DNA of 64,000 nt from an uncultured Gemmatimonadales bacterium (lineage in GTDB: Bacteria > Gemmatimonadota > Gemmatimonadetes > Gemmatimonadales > GWC2-71-9), in contig CAMYLY010000006.1 in assembly GCA_947259405.1 (NCBI GenBank), positions 28,441-92,440 of the forward strand, given 5' to 3'. Below, in pieces: positions 33,510-42,345 of the stretch (its first letter is position 1; every line of letters starts with the position of its first letter). Both the position numbers and the translations under genes were made by a program. A model generated the notes under the pieces. It was not told the origin of the DNA. It did not search any database and saw nothing but the letters and a program-made list of their open reading frames with translations.

Positions 33510-35080
33510 CGTCCTGGGATCCCGTCACACTCGAGGTCTACCGGAACCTCTTCTACTCGGTGGCGGAGGAGATGGGGGTAGCGCTGTGTCGCACCGCGTT
33601 CTCTCCCAACATCAAAGAGCGCCGTGATTATTCGTGCGCGGTGTTCGATGGTGAGGGCCGCATGGTGGCCCAGGGCGAGCACATGCCTGTGCACTTGGGG
33701 TCCATGCCGCTGTCGGTAGAGGCGGCCATCCGGGACGTGCCGATGGACCGGGGAGACATGGTGGTCGTCAACGATCCGTTTCGGGGCGGAACGCATCTGC
33801 CGGATATCACGCTGGTGCAGCCAATCTTCGAACCCGACGCCGCGCGCCCGACGTTCTACGTAGCGAATCGCGCGCACCACTCCGACGTCGGGGGGATGAC
33901 GCCTGGGTCGATGCCCCTTTCGCAATCGGTGTTCCAGGAGGGGATCCGCGTCCCCCCCGTCAAACTGGTGTCGCACGACGCCGTCGTATCCGACGTGCTA
34001 AAGCTCATCCTCGCCAACGTGCGAACGCCAGCAGAGCGAGAGGGCGACCTCACAGCGCAAATCGCGTCGAATCGAACGGGAGAACGCCGCCTGCTTGGCA
34101 TGGCGGTCAAGTATGGTGGCGACGAAGTGCAGGCCTACATGGGCCATCTCCAGCGCTACGCGGAGCGGATGACCCGCGAGGCGATCAGCCGAATTCCCGA
34201 CGGGTCCTATGCATTCGAGGATGCGATGGATGATGATGGCCAGGGGCACGGGCCGCTGCCGATTGCCGTGACCATCACCATCGCGGGCGACGAGGCGAGG
34301 ATCGATTTCACCGGCACAGCGCCCCAGACGCTGGGCGGCGTCAACGCGATTTACGCGATCACGCTGTCGGCGGTGATGTATTGCTTCCGCATTATCGTCC
34401 CCTTCGCCATTCCCTCCAACTACGGCACCATTCAGCCCCTCGAGGTTGTGGCGCCGGAAGGTAGCCTCGTCAACGCGCGACTGCCGGCCGCGGTTGCGGG
34501 TGGGAACGTGGAAACCTCACAACGCATCGTTGATGTGGTCCTGGGCGCACTCGCGCAAGCGATCCCCGAACGGATTCCGGCGGCGAGCTATGGGACGATG
34601 AGCAACCTCACGCTCGGGGGGACCGACCCGCGCAACGACATGGAGTTCGCCTACTATGAGACGATCGCGGGCGGCATGGGTGCTCGGCCGACCGCCGACG
34701 GACTCGACGCCACACATTGCCACATGACCAACAGCTTGAATACGCCCATCGAGGCGCTCGAGCATATCTACCCGTTCCACATTCGCGAGTACGGCATTCG
34801 GGACGGCACCGGGGGCCGGGGACGGTATCGTGGCGGCGACGGCGTTCGCCGAGATGTGGAAATCCTCTGCCCCGGTCAGATAACGATTCTGAGTGACCGT
34901 CGTGTGACGCGACCGTACGGGCTGCACGGTGGAGAGCCGGGTGCGGTAGGCGCGAACGTCCTCATTGCGCGGGATGGGAGCGAACGCCAGCTCTCCGGCA
35001 AAGACAGTGTGCGGGTGGAGCAGGGGACGACGATCAGTGTGCGGACGCCGGGTGGTGGTGGTTGGGGGACAGCATCGTGA
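33506..35080 (+). CDS. hyuB: Hydantoinase/oxoprolinase B-type subunit
   Basis: 524 residues. DPVTLEVYRNLFYSVAEEMG at the N-terminus, HLGSMPLSV and NDPFRGGTHLPDI are HyuB hallmarks, with conserved His and Asp that hold the catalytic metal. Partner of HyuA; ATGA overlap. Its stop abuts that of the converging HD-GYP gene with no intervening base. Confidence 0.94.
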   Translation: MTSWDPVTLEVYRNLFYSVAEEMGVALCRTAFSPNIKERRDYSCAVFDGEGRMVAQGEHMPVHLGSMPLSVEAAIRDVPMDRGDMVVVNDPFRGGTHLPDITLVQPIFEPDAARPTFYVANRAHHSDVGGMTPGSMPLSQSVFQEGIRVPPVKLVSHDAVVSDVLKLILANVRTPAEREGDLTAQIASNRTGERRLLGMAVKYGGDEVQAYMGHLQRYAERMTREAISRIPDGSYAFEDAMDDDGQGHGPLPIAVTITIAGDEARIDFTGTAPQTLGGVNAIYAITLSAVMYCFRIIVPFAIPSNYGTIQPLEVVAPEGSLVNARLPAAVAGGNVETSQRIVDVVLGALAQAIPERIPAASYGTMSNLTLGGTDPRNDMEFAYYETIAGGMGARPTADGLDATHCHMTNSLNTPIEALEHIYPFHIREYGIRDGTGGRGRYRGGDGVRRDVEILCPGQITILSDRRVTRPYGLHGGEPGAVGANVLIARDGSERQLSGKDSVRVEQGTTISVRTPGGGGWGTAS

Positions 35081-37018
35081 TCAGCCTTCCTCGTGGTCGA
35101 AGACCTTCGCGTCCACGAACATCGAGAAGAGCTCCGAATCTAGCATACCGCCTTCGACCTCCGACGTCATGATGTCGAGCGCGCGGTCGCGCGGCACCGC
35201 GCGCTTGTAGGGACGGTCTGATGCGGTGAGCGCGTCGAAGATGTCGCTGATCGTCATCATTCGCGTCTGAATCGGTATCGCCGGTCCGGTGACTTTTCTG
35301 GGGTAGCCAGCTCCGTTCAGCTTCTCGTGGTGGCCGTAGGCGATCTGCGGAATGAACTCCAGTTCCTTCGTCCACGGGATTTGCATCAAGAAGCGATACG
35401 TGTGCGTCACGTGGCTCTCGATCTCCAGGCGCTCCGTGTCGTCGAGGCTGCCCTTCCGGATGGTCAGGAAACGGACCTCGTCGTCGGTGAGATAGGGTTG
35501 CTCACGCCCTTCGAGATCTTGGTAGTACCGGTCGGCATAGCGAACGAGCTCCTCGAAATTGCCTTCCGGCAGCACGGTCGGTTCATTGGAGTCGACCACC
35601 AATTTGAGGAAGCGATCGAGTCCCTTGAGCTGCTCGTCTCGCTCCTGCGCGAATGCGGCCAATCGCTCCTCGTACCCATCACGCCCGTGTTCTTCGAGAT
35701 GATCCGCCCTCGTCCGGTTGAAGTCGTTCTCAATGCTCCTGAACACGAACTGGTAACGCTGCTTGACCAATGCCATATCGGGCGGGTAGAGCTTCTTTGC
35801 TTTCACCAAGACCTGTTCGCGCACACCGACCTTCCCGAAATCATGGAGCAAGCCGGCGTAGCGGATTTCGCGAAGCTGTTCCCGTGTGAAGTTGATGGTA
35901 CGGTACTGCCCGTCACTCACGCGGTCCACGACTCTTGCAAGCCCCTCGGTCATGGTCGCTACCCGATCCGAGTGCCCGAACGTTGTGGGATCTCGCTGTT
36001 CGATCGCCGTCACCGAGGCCTTGACGAACCCCTCGAAGAGCCGCTCAATGTCCTCGTAGAGTTGGCTGTTCTCGATCGAGACAGCCGCCTGGCCCGCCAT
36101 CGCCGACACGAGCTCGACCAACCGAGGGGTGTAGGGAATAATTTCGCGCGCGAAATCCTCGGGCTCTTTGAGGCTCGCATCCGCGTGCCGTTTGCGGTTG
36201 ATCAACTGCAGAACGCCGATGACCTCGTCCTTGTGATCCTTCATCGGGATCGTGAGCATCGATTTGGACCGGTACCCGAACTTCTCGTCGAACGCGCGGT
36301 TGAACGTGTATTCCACATCGGGGGGGATGAAGTACACATCATCGATCACCAACGGATCACCGGTTGTAGCCACGTATCCCGCTATGCTGCCTTTCGTGAT
36401 CGGCATCCGGACTTCGACGAAGGGAATGTCGGGGCGTGATGAGGTTTGGGAAAGTTTGAAGCGTAAGTACCGCTGCTCGTTCTCATCCGTCTCGACGAGG
36501 TACAGGGAACAGGCATCGGAGTTCGTAATCTTGCGGGCTTGGGACAGGATCTGATCCTGTAGCGTGTTGTAGTCCCGCTCCGTACTGAGCGCCATGCCGA
36601 TGCGCGTCAGCTCTTTGAGCTCGTACGTTCGTGTGTCCGCCTCCTTCCGCGCGCGCTCGCGATCCAGTCGCGCGGCGGCCTCACGAAACGCTGCTCGAAT
36701 GCTGAGCAACAGCGTACGGGCGCCGGCGTCATGCGTGACGAATCCTGCGACCAGGTTGTCGGGAAGGGTCGACGGCGCGTCCCGCTCGTCTGGCGCCCCA
36801 ACAAGCACCACGGCACCTCCGCCATCGACGAACGTTCGGACCGTGTTGGTCGGATACCGGCTTCTGGTCTCCGCATCGAGGATCAGGACGGACGGGTCCC
36901 CCAATGCGACCACATCCTTGGGGTGTTCAACCTCGACCGTACTGATGCCCTCGGTCATCAAGACGGTCTCGATAGACGAGATGTCGAAGCTGGGTGGAAA
37001 GAAGAGGACGAGTTTCAT
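35081..37018 (-). CDS. GAF and HD-GYP domain protein, putative cyclic-di-GMP phosphodiesterase
   Basis: 645 residues. Residues 1-120 look like a degenerate receiver domain, about 140-320 is a GAF domain, and the rest is HD-GYP. The HD motif (LLHDFGKVG) and the late HHEKLNGAGYP signature are intact, so hydrolysis of cyclic di-GMP is likely. About 130 residues, mostly charged helix, separate HD from GYP, longer than usual. The ATG overlaps the upstream MCE remnant by 4 nt. Confidence 0.92.
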   Translation of the reverse strand: MKLVLFFPPSFDISSIETVLMTEGISTVEVEHPKDVVALGDPSVLILDAETRSRYPTNTVRTFVDGGGAVVLVGAPDERDAPSTLPDNLVAGFVTHDAGARTLLLSIRAAFREAAARLDRERARKEADTRTYELKELTRIGMALSTERDYNTLQDQILSQARKITNSDACSLYLVETDENEQRYLRFKLSQTSSRPDIPFVEVRMPITKGSIAGYVATTGDPLVIDDVYFIPPDVEYTFNRAFDEKFGYRSKSMLTIPMKDHKDEVIGVLQLINRKRHADASLKEPEDFAREIIPYTPRLVELVSAMAGQAAVSIENSQLYEDIERLFEGFVKASVTAIEQRDPTTFGHSDRVATMTEGLARVVDRVSDGQYRTINFTREQLREIRYAGLLHDFGKVGVREQVLVKAKKLYPPDMALVKQRYQFVFRSIENDFNRTRADHLEEHGRDGYEERLAAFAQERDEQLKGLDRFLKLVVDSNEPTVLPEGNFEELVRYADRYYQDLEGREQPYLTDDEVRFLTIRKGSLDDTERLEIESHVTHTYRFLMQIPWTKELEFIPQIAYGHHEKLNGAGYPRKVTGPAIPIQTRMMTISDIFDALTASDRPYKRAVPRDRALDIMTSEVEGGMLDSELFSMFVDAKVFDHEEG

Positions 37019-37575
37019 CGGTCTTCCATCGAATCCGGTGGCGTGACCCCCGTGAACATTCTTAATGGTCGGCGACTCACCTGGTCGGCAAAGTGCGCGG
37101 CGACTTCCGCGGTTCGCTCCAGGCTTTGCATGATCTCGGCGAACACTGCCGCATTCTGCGTTGCCATGCTGCTCGCGGTGTCGACCAGGCTCTGCATGTC
37201 GCGAACCAGGATCCTCGTGTCGCCCAGGGTAGTGACAACCGAATCCGCCATGGGTCTGGGCTCGATCGTCGCCAAGATATGATCCGTCCGATCCATCGTT
37301 CCGGCAAGTCGTTCGAGGACCAGAGTTCCTGGGGTCGATCGCGGCGCATCCAGCATGGTGGCGATTCGCTCCGCTTCGAGGGTGTCACCCGGTTGGAGGA
37401 CACTCACGCCACCTTGCGCCGGCATCTCGAGTTCGACGGCCGTGTTGCCGACCAACCCGCGTCCCGTGATCAGCACCCGCGTTCCGACAGGAAGCGAAAG
37501 CCGGGTGCCGTCTGCGAACGGCTCGCGAATCGACAGCGTCGCAACGAACCCGAGGGCGTTGGTCTGCGGGTCGAG
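37015..37575 (-). pseudogene. MCE/MlaD-like protein, N-terminally truncated
   Basis: The open frame from 37575 begins DPQTNALGFVATLSIREPF and continues PVGTRVLITGRGLVGNTAVELE, the C-terminal half of an MCE (MlaD) domain of lipid-transport systems, followed by a helical tail. A stop codon (37576-37578) precedes it and the membrane anchor and first half of the MCE domain are absent. A GTG at 37476 could still start a 153-residue product. The downstream HD-GYP gene keeps its ATGA overlap, so the 3' end is intact and only the 5' part is lost. Confidence 0.6.
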
Positions 37576-37672
37576 TCAGCGTTCGGGTGGCATTGACGGT
37601 TTCAAAGAAGAAGCGCGCCAACGCCCCAAGGTGGGCCATTTGACCGCGCTACTCTTCGACCGACTGCTGACT

Positions 37673-37690
37673 GGGGCGGTCACCCGCCCC
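37673..37690 (-). terminator. Hairpin after the CsgG-like gene
   Basis: GGGGCGG (37673-37679) pairs with CCGCCCC (37684-37690) around TCAC, 2 nt beyond the stop at 37693. An outer CTGA/TCAG pair extends it across a mismatch. There is no T tract, so rho-independent termination is uncertain. Confidence 0.35.
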
Positions 37691-37692
37691 TA

Positions 37693-38388
37693 TCAGTCTC
37701 CACGCAACTGTTGGAGCGCCTGCCGGGCTTCCGTGTACTGCGGGAAGTCTTGCGTCACCTGGGAGTACAGCTCGATGGCCCGCTCCGTGTTCCCGCGCTG
37801 CTCGTACAACATGGCACGCGTATAGAGCCGCACGGCTTCCTGTGGGATCTCGCGCTGCTGCCGATCCATCATCGCCTGGCGCGGCAGAGCTGGCAGGTCC
37901 GCACCGCGTGTCACGAGGTCACCGAGTTGCACCACCATGTCGTAGATGTTCTCTCGGTCGTCGTGCACCTTCTCGGCTTTGATATACTCCGTGGTCTCGA
38001 CGTCCACGATCGAGGCCGTCATCGTGAAGTCACCGTAGAGGTCGATGAACGATCCCGTGATCACGTAGCGGGCGCCTACGATTCGACCGATGCGGGCGGC
38101 CGTCTGCGGGTCCACGCGACCGGACGTGCCCAGGTTCTGTTCTTCCAGGATCTGATTGATGTTCGAGCGATCGACGAGCCGCAGATTCGAGTTGATGGAC
38201 AACTCGGTCAGCAGCAACTGCTGCAGCCCAATGGTCAGGGCCTCGAAATCCTCCGCATCCTGGCCAAAGGATCCACCGTTCTCGAACGGGAAGACCGCAA
38301 CGCCGGGTCGGTCGTCTTGCGCCACTACTGCAGCTGGAGCGGCAACGCCGAGCGCCAGCGCTACCATGAGAATCGAACGCCACCGCAT
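37693..38388 (-). CDS. Secreted CsgG/FlgO-like protein with C-terminal TPR
   Basis: 231 residues. Sec signal to about residue 24, then a CsgG-like alpha/beta domain (VAVFPFENGG, LLLTELSINSNLRLVDRS, RIVGARYVITGSFID) seen in curli secretion and FlgO-type proteins, and a final TPR (RLYTRAMLYEQRGNTERAIELYSQV). The ATG at 38388 has GAGGATGG upstream. Likely an envelope protein of unknown partner. Confidence 0.82.
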   Translation of the reverse strand: MRWRSILMVALALGVAAPAAVVAQDDRPGVAVFPFENGGSFGQDAEDFEALTIGLQQLLLTELSINSNLRLVDRSNINQILEEQNLGTSGRVDPQTAARIGRIVGARYVITGSFIDLYGDFTMTASIVDVETTEYIKAEKVHDDRENIYDMVVQLGDLVTRGADLPALPRQAMMDRQQREIPQEAVRLYTRAMLYEQRGNTERAIELYSQVTQDFPQYTEARQALQQLRGD

Positions 38389-38402
38389 GAGTCCATCCTC
38401 CG

Positions 38403-39272
38403 TCAGAGTTTCATCTCCATTCCCTCGGACGCGGCCACCACATCGACCCCGCATTTCTTGCCCTTCGCTCGCGCGTTCTTCAGTAAACGATCCACCGTGT
38501 CGTCATCATGCTCCGGCCGGTGGTGAAACATCACCAGCTGTTTCGCTTTGGCCTCGGCGGCCACGGCGAGCGCTTCTTCGGGCGAGGAGTGTCCCCACCC
38601 GGCAAATCGGTCCAAATCCCGTTCGGCGAACATGGCATCGTGGATCAGCACGTCCACATCAGCCAGGAACTCCACGAACTCGGCGCGCCAGTTCTCCGGC
38701 ATCCCGTAATCCCCACCGGGCCCAAGCTCGTTGTCTGGCACGTAGGCCAGGCTGGTTCCGCCGCCCTTCGGCACGAGGCGATACGCCATCGTGCTTGCGG
38801 GGTGTCGAACCCGCATGGCGGACACGTCGAAGCCGTCAATCTGAAATCTCCCGGGCTCCACGTGTTCCACGGTCAGATCGGTAGCCAGCTCGTCGAGCGG
38901 AACCGGGAACACCACCGGATGCATCTGCTGCTGCAGGATCACCGGCAGCTCCACATTGCCTTGTTTAGACCCCCAAATCCGAACCACGTGCCCATGCACC
39001 GCCAGGGGCGCAAAGAACGGCAGCCCCTGGATATGGTCCCAATGCGTGTGGCTCAGCAGTAGGTCCATCTCCAGCGCACCGTTGGACCGCTCCATCAGCA
39101 GATTGCCAAGCGGTCGTACCCCCGTTCCCGCGTCGAGGATGACCAGCTGTTCGTCGCCGCCATCCTTCCTTAGAGCTACGCAAGACGTGTTCCCTCCGTA
39201 CCGCGTGGTGTGCGGTCCGGGAGTGGGCACCGACCCTCGGGCTCCCCAGAAGGTCAAGGTGTACGACGTCAA
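38403..39272 (-). CDS. Metallo-beta-lactamase fold hydrolase (PhnP/RNase Z-like)
   Basis: 289 residues. FWGARGSVPTPGP at the N-terminus, the metal motif LLSHTHWDHIQGL, and downstream metal ligands HDAMF and MFHHRPEHDD. This architecture is typical of phosphodiesterase-type MBL proteins such as PhnP and RNase Z relatives. TTG start at 39272; no obvious Shine-Dalgarno. Confidence 0.88.
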   Translation of the reverse strand: MTSYTLTFWGARGSVPTPGPHTTRYGGNTSCVALRKDGGDEQLVILDAGTGVRPLGNLLMERSNGALEMDLLLSHTHWDHIQGLPFFAPLAVHGHVVRIWGSKQGNVELPVILQQQMHPVVFPVPLDELATDLTVEHVEPGRFQIDGFDVSAMRVRHPASTMAYRLVPKGGGTSLAYVPDNELGPGGDYGMPENWRAEFVEFLADVDVLIHDAMFAERDLDRFAGWGHSSPEEALAVAAEAKAKQLVMFHHRPEHDDDTVDRLLKNARAKGKKCGVDVVAASEGMEMKL

Positions 39273-39358
39273 GCAGGCCCCGCGTCCACGGGTGTCAAGT
39301 TAGGGGGATCCTGTAAGTTCAAGCAATGCAACGAGTCACGCCCTTTCGGTGACATGGC

Positions 39359-40060
39359 TCACGAGCGGCCAGCCAGGGCCTCCAACCCCCCGCGATCGCG
39401 AATGGCCATGGTCCGGCGATTGATCTCGATGAGCCCGCGGTCGGTCAGGTCTCGCAGGGTCCTCGAGACCGTCTCTCGACTGGATCCGATCATCTGGGCC
39501 AGTTGCTGGTGCGTCAGCCGCTTGGCGATGGTGACCCCGTCGTGCTCATCGGCCAACTCGAGAAGGAGCTTGGCCAGGCGACCGTTGACGTCGAGTAAGA
39601 CGAGGCCGCCGATTTTGTCGTCGGCGCGGCGGAGGCGACGGGACAGGGCCTGAAGAAGCCCGAGGGCGATCCGGGGAGTTTCCTCCATGGCCGCGCGAAA
39701 ATCATCACGGCGCAGGACGAGCATATCCGCGTCCTCCGTCGCGATCACATGCGCCGAGCGGGGCTGGTCGTCGATCAGCGACATCTCGCCAAAGAAGTCT
39801 CCCTCCTGGAGCATGGCGAGGATCACCTCCCGTCCATCTTCGCCGATGAGCACAACTTTGACCTGGCCGCCGATGACGACGAACAGGGCGTCGCCCGGGT
39901 CATCCTCGAACAGGATCACGCTGTTTTTCGGATAGCTCTTCTCGCGCACACGGCGGCACACGCCACCCAGCTCTTCGTCAGTGAGGTGAGCGAAGAGCGG
40001 AACACGGCGCAGCTGCTCGACGACACGTTCGGATGGGGTACCGGATATCGGGGCTGACAT
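39359..40060 (-). CDS. Crp/Fnr family transcription regulator
   Basis: 233 residues: cyclic-nucleotide-binding domain (VIGGQVKVVLIGEDGREVILAML, GDFFGEMSL, RSAHVIATEDADML) and a C-terminal winged helix with LAQMIGSSRETVSRTLRDL as the recognition helix. No FNR-type Cys cluster, so it is CRP-like. The ATG at 40060 is favoured by the promoter, whose -10 ends 7 nt upstream. Confidence 0.92.
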   Translation of the reverse strand: MSAPISGTPSERVVEQLRRVPLFAHLTDEELGGVCRRVREKSYPKNSVILFEDDPGDALFVVIGGQVKVVLIGEDGREVILAMLQEGDFFGEMSLIDDQPRSAHVIATEDADMLVLRRDDFRAAMEETPRIALGLLQALSRRLRRADDKIGGLVLLDVNGRLAKLLLELADEHDGVTIAKRLTHQQLAQMIGSSRETVSRTLRDLTDRGLIEINRRTMAIRDRGGLEALAGRS

Positions 40061-40067
40061 CGTCGCA

Positions 40068-40096
40068 AGCTTACGCTTCCCCCGCCTGGCTGTCAA
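40068..40096 (-). promoter_or_regulatory. Promoter of the Crp/Fnr gene, leaderless
   Basis: On the minus strand: TTGACA (40091-40096), exactly 17 bp, TAAGCT (40068-40073), then 7 nt to the ATG at 40060. This is the strongest promoter match in the window. The predicted start lies at the ATG itself. Confidence 0.7.
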
Positions 40097-40117
40097 TCAA
40101 TTTTCCCCCCAGTACTG

Positions 40118-40147
40118 TTGCTCCCAAGTCTGTGCGCCGGTTATATT
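40118..40147 (+). promoter_or_regulatory. rpmE-prfA operon promoter
   Basis: TTGCTC (40118-40123), an 18-bp spacer and TATATT (40142-40147). Transcription would begin near 40154, at the left arm of the leader hairpin. Divergent from the crp promoter, 22 bp away. Confidence 0.5.
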
Positions 40148-40152
40148 TCCGC

Positions 40153-40180
40153 CCCCCGTGAACGCGGGGGTCTTTGTTTG
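40153..40180 (+). promoter_or_regulatory. Terminator-like hairpin in the rpmE leader
   Basis: CCCCCG (40153-40158) pairs with CGGGGG (40165-40170) around TGAACG and is followed by TCTTTGTTTG. No plus-strand gene ends upstream, so it cannot be an ordinary terminator. It sits at the very start of the predicted rpmE transcript, 23 nt before the start codon region. Confidence 0.55.
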
Positions 40181-40202
40181 CACACATGCGTAGGTGGTAG
40201 TT

Positions 40203-40421
40203 GTGAAATCAGGCATTCATCCCAAGTACGAGCGCAGCGTGGTTCAGTGCGCCTGCGGCAATACGTTCGAGACGCGATCGACGCTCGAGTCGATCCACGT
40301 TGAGATATGCGCCCAGTGCCACCCGTTCTTCACGGGCAGGCAGAAGCTCGTTGACACGGCCGGCCGGGTCGAGCGGTTCCGTCAGCGGTACGGGTCCAAG
40401 ACCCCGCCTGCCAAGGACTGA
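40203..40421 (+). CDS. rpmE: 50S ribosomal protein L31, zinc-binding form
   Basis: 72 residues beginning [10 protein letters not shown]. Cys 16, 18, 36 and 39 (CAC, CAQC) form the zinc ribbon of the C+ type. The GTG at 40203 is chosen to match the L31 N-terminus, with AGGTGG 6 nt upstream; a GTG at 40194 would add three residues. prfA follows after 6 nt. Confidence 0.95.
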   Translation: MKSGIHPKYERSVVQCACGNTFETRSTLESIHVEICAQCHPFFTGRQKLVDTAGRVERFRQRYGSKTPPAKD

Positions 40422-40427
40422 TCTCTC

Positions 40428-41486
40428 ATGAGGGCGCGGCTCGAGGCCGCGCTTGCTCGTGCGGCTGAAGTCGAGCGCGAGCTTGCCGATCCGGCAACCG
40501 CAAAAGATCCCAATAAGCTGAAGGCCTTGGGGCGTGAACACGCCCGCTTGGAGCGTATTCGGAAGACGGCGGACCGGCAGGACAAACTCGAAGACGAGCT
40601 CGAGCAGGCTCGCGAGCTCGCGCGCGATACGGACGCGGCACTGGCTGAGCTGGCGCAGGCCGATGTCGATCGGCTCGAACCGGAACTGACCGGTCTAGCG
40701 GAGGCGCTGGAAGATCTGCTCATCCCTCCGGACCCGCTGGACGATCGGGATACGATCGTGGAAATCCGGGCGGGGACCGGAGGCGACGAGGCCAGCCTCT
40801 TCGCCGGCGACCTCCTGCGGATGTACACGCGATATACCGAACGCCAGGGGTGGAAGCTCGAGATGATGGAGTTCTCCGAGGGCAACGTCGGCGGCGTGCG
40901 GGAAGCCGTGTTCAAGGTCGCGGGTGACCACGCCTTCGGGCGGCTCCGCTATGAGTCGGGCGTCCATCGCGTCCAGCGGGTCCCGGCGACGGAAGCGCAG
41001 GGCCGGATTCACACGTCCGCTGCCACAGTGGCGGTGCTACCGGAGGCGGAAGACGTCGACGTCTCAATCGGTGACAAGGACCTCAAGGTCGACGTGTTTC
41101 GATCGTCCGGCCCCGGAGGCCAAAGCGTCAACACGACGGATTCGGCTGTTCGCATCACACACGTCCCGACCGGTGTCGTGGTGCAGTGCCAAGACCAGAA
41201 ATCGCAGCTCCAGAACAAGGTGCGAGCAATGGAGGTGCTCCGGGCGCGACTCCTGGACCGGATGATCGCCGAGCAGGAGGCGGAACGCTCGCGGGAACGA
41301 CGGGCCATGGTCGGCACCGGCGACCGCTCCGCCAAGATTCGCACCTACAACTTCCCGCAGAACCGCGTCACGGATCATCGCATCAATCTCACGCTCCACA
41401 GGCTGGAAGGGATCCTGGATGGCGAACTGGACGCCCTCGTGGATGAGCTGCGAGCGTCGTCGCGAAGCGAGCGTGCCGGTGTCTAA
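40428..41486 (+). CDS. prfA: Peptide chain release factor 1
   Basis: 352 residues. GGQ catalytic motif at 230-232, the PAT tripeptide (RVPATEAQGR, about 183-185) that reads UAA/UAG, and IRAGTGGDEA in domain 1. Terminates translation at UAA and UAG. Next gene prmC methylates the GGQ glutamine, a standard pairing. Confidence 0.96.
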   Translation: MRARLEAALARAAEVERELADPATAKDPNKLKALGREHARLERIRKTADRQDKLEDELEQARELARDTDAALAELAQADVDRLEPELTGLAEALEDLLIPPDPLDDRDTIVEIRAGTGGDEASLFAGDLLRMYTRYTERQGWKLEMMEFSEGNVGGVREAVFKVAGDHAFGRLRYESGVHRVQRVPATEAQGRIHTSAATVAVLPEAEDVDVSIGDKDLKVDVFRSSGPGGQSVNTTDSAVRITHVPTGVVVQCQDQKSQLQNKVRAMEVLRARLLDRMIAEQEAERSRERRAMVGTGDRSAKIRTYNFPQNRVTDHRINLTLHRLEGILDGELDALVDELRASSRSERAGV

Positions 41487-42345
41487 AGGGCCGGCGACCG
41501 CTTCATACGATGCCCTGGCGACGGCGACCTCGGTGCTCCGTGACGCTGGCGTCGAGAACCCGGCACGCGACCTACGCGAGATCCTCGCGAGCGTACTCGA
41601 GGTTACGCCGGCGGAAGCGTGGTTGCAGCGCGATCGCATCGCGGATCCCGACATTGCGGGTGCGATTGACGGCGCCGTCCAGCGGCGTGCCGCGGGTGAG
41701 CCGCTGGCGTACGTCACTGGTCGGGCCGGCTTTCGCTATCTGGAGCTTGGGGTCGACCGCCGCGCGCTGATCCCGCGTACCGAAACGGAAGGCCTGGTGG
41801 CGGCGGTCCTCGCATGGAGTCGCGCGCGCGCGGAACCTCCACGGTGGGCGTTAGACCTCGGGACCGGCAGTGGCTGCATCGCGCTGGCGCTTGCCGTGGA
41901 AGGGAAGTTCGAGCGGATCGTTGCCACCGACATATCGGATGGGGCCCTCGAGGTCGCCCGGGCCAACGGGTCACGGCTGGGCCTCACCGTCGACTGGCGG
42001 CAGGGATCCTGGCTCGATCCTATCTCCGGAGAGCGGTTCAGCGTGATCGTTTCCAACCCTCCGTACATTCCGGAGGCGGAATACCACGCGCTGGACGCCA
42101 GCGTTCGCGAGTTTGAGCCGCGGGTGGCGCTGGAGAGCGGGCCCGATGGGTTCGAGGCCATCAGCCGGATTCTCTCCCACGCCGGCGCGTTCCTCGAGCC
42201 GGGTGGGTTACTAGCCCTCGAGATCGATGCACGCTCGACGATCCCGGTGACGGATCTGGCGACAGCGTCCGGCTGGACTCGAGTGCGCATCGAGCGTGAC
42301 CTCTTTGATCGGCCACGCTACCTCTTCGCGAACAAGGAATCGTGA
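41479..42345 (+). CDS. prmC: Release factor glutamine methyltransferase PrmC
   Basis: 288 residues from the GTG at 41479 (others at 41473 and an ATG at 41443 are possible). N-terminal helical domain, then a SAM methyltransferase with LDLGTGSGCIALALA and the substrate motif SNPPYIPEAE. Methylates the GGQ of release factors. Overlaps prfA by 8 nt. Confidence 0.94.
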   Translation: MSKGPATASYDALATATSVLRDAGVENPARDLREILASVLEVTPAEAWLQRDRIADPDIAGAIDGAVQRRAAGEPLAYVTGRAGFRYLELGVDRRALIPRTETEGLVAAVLAWSRARAEPPRWALDLGTGSGCIALALAVEGKFERIVATDISDGALEVARANGSRLGLTVDWRQGSWLDPISGERFSVIVSNPPYIPEAEYHALDASVREFEPRVALESGPDGFEAISRILSHAGAFLEPGGLLALEIDARSTIPVTDLATASGWTRVRIERDLFDRPRYLFANKES

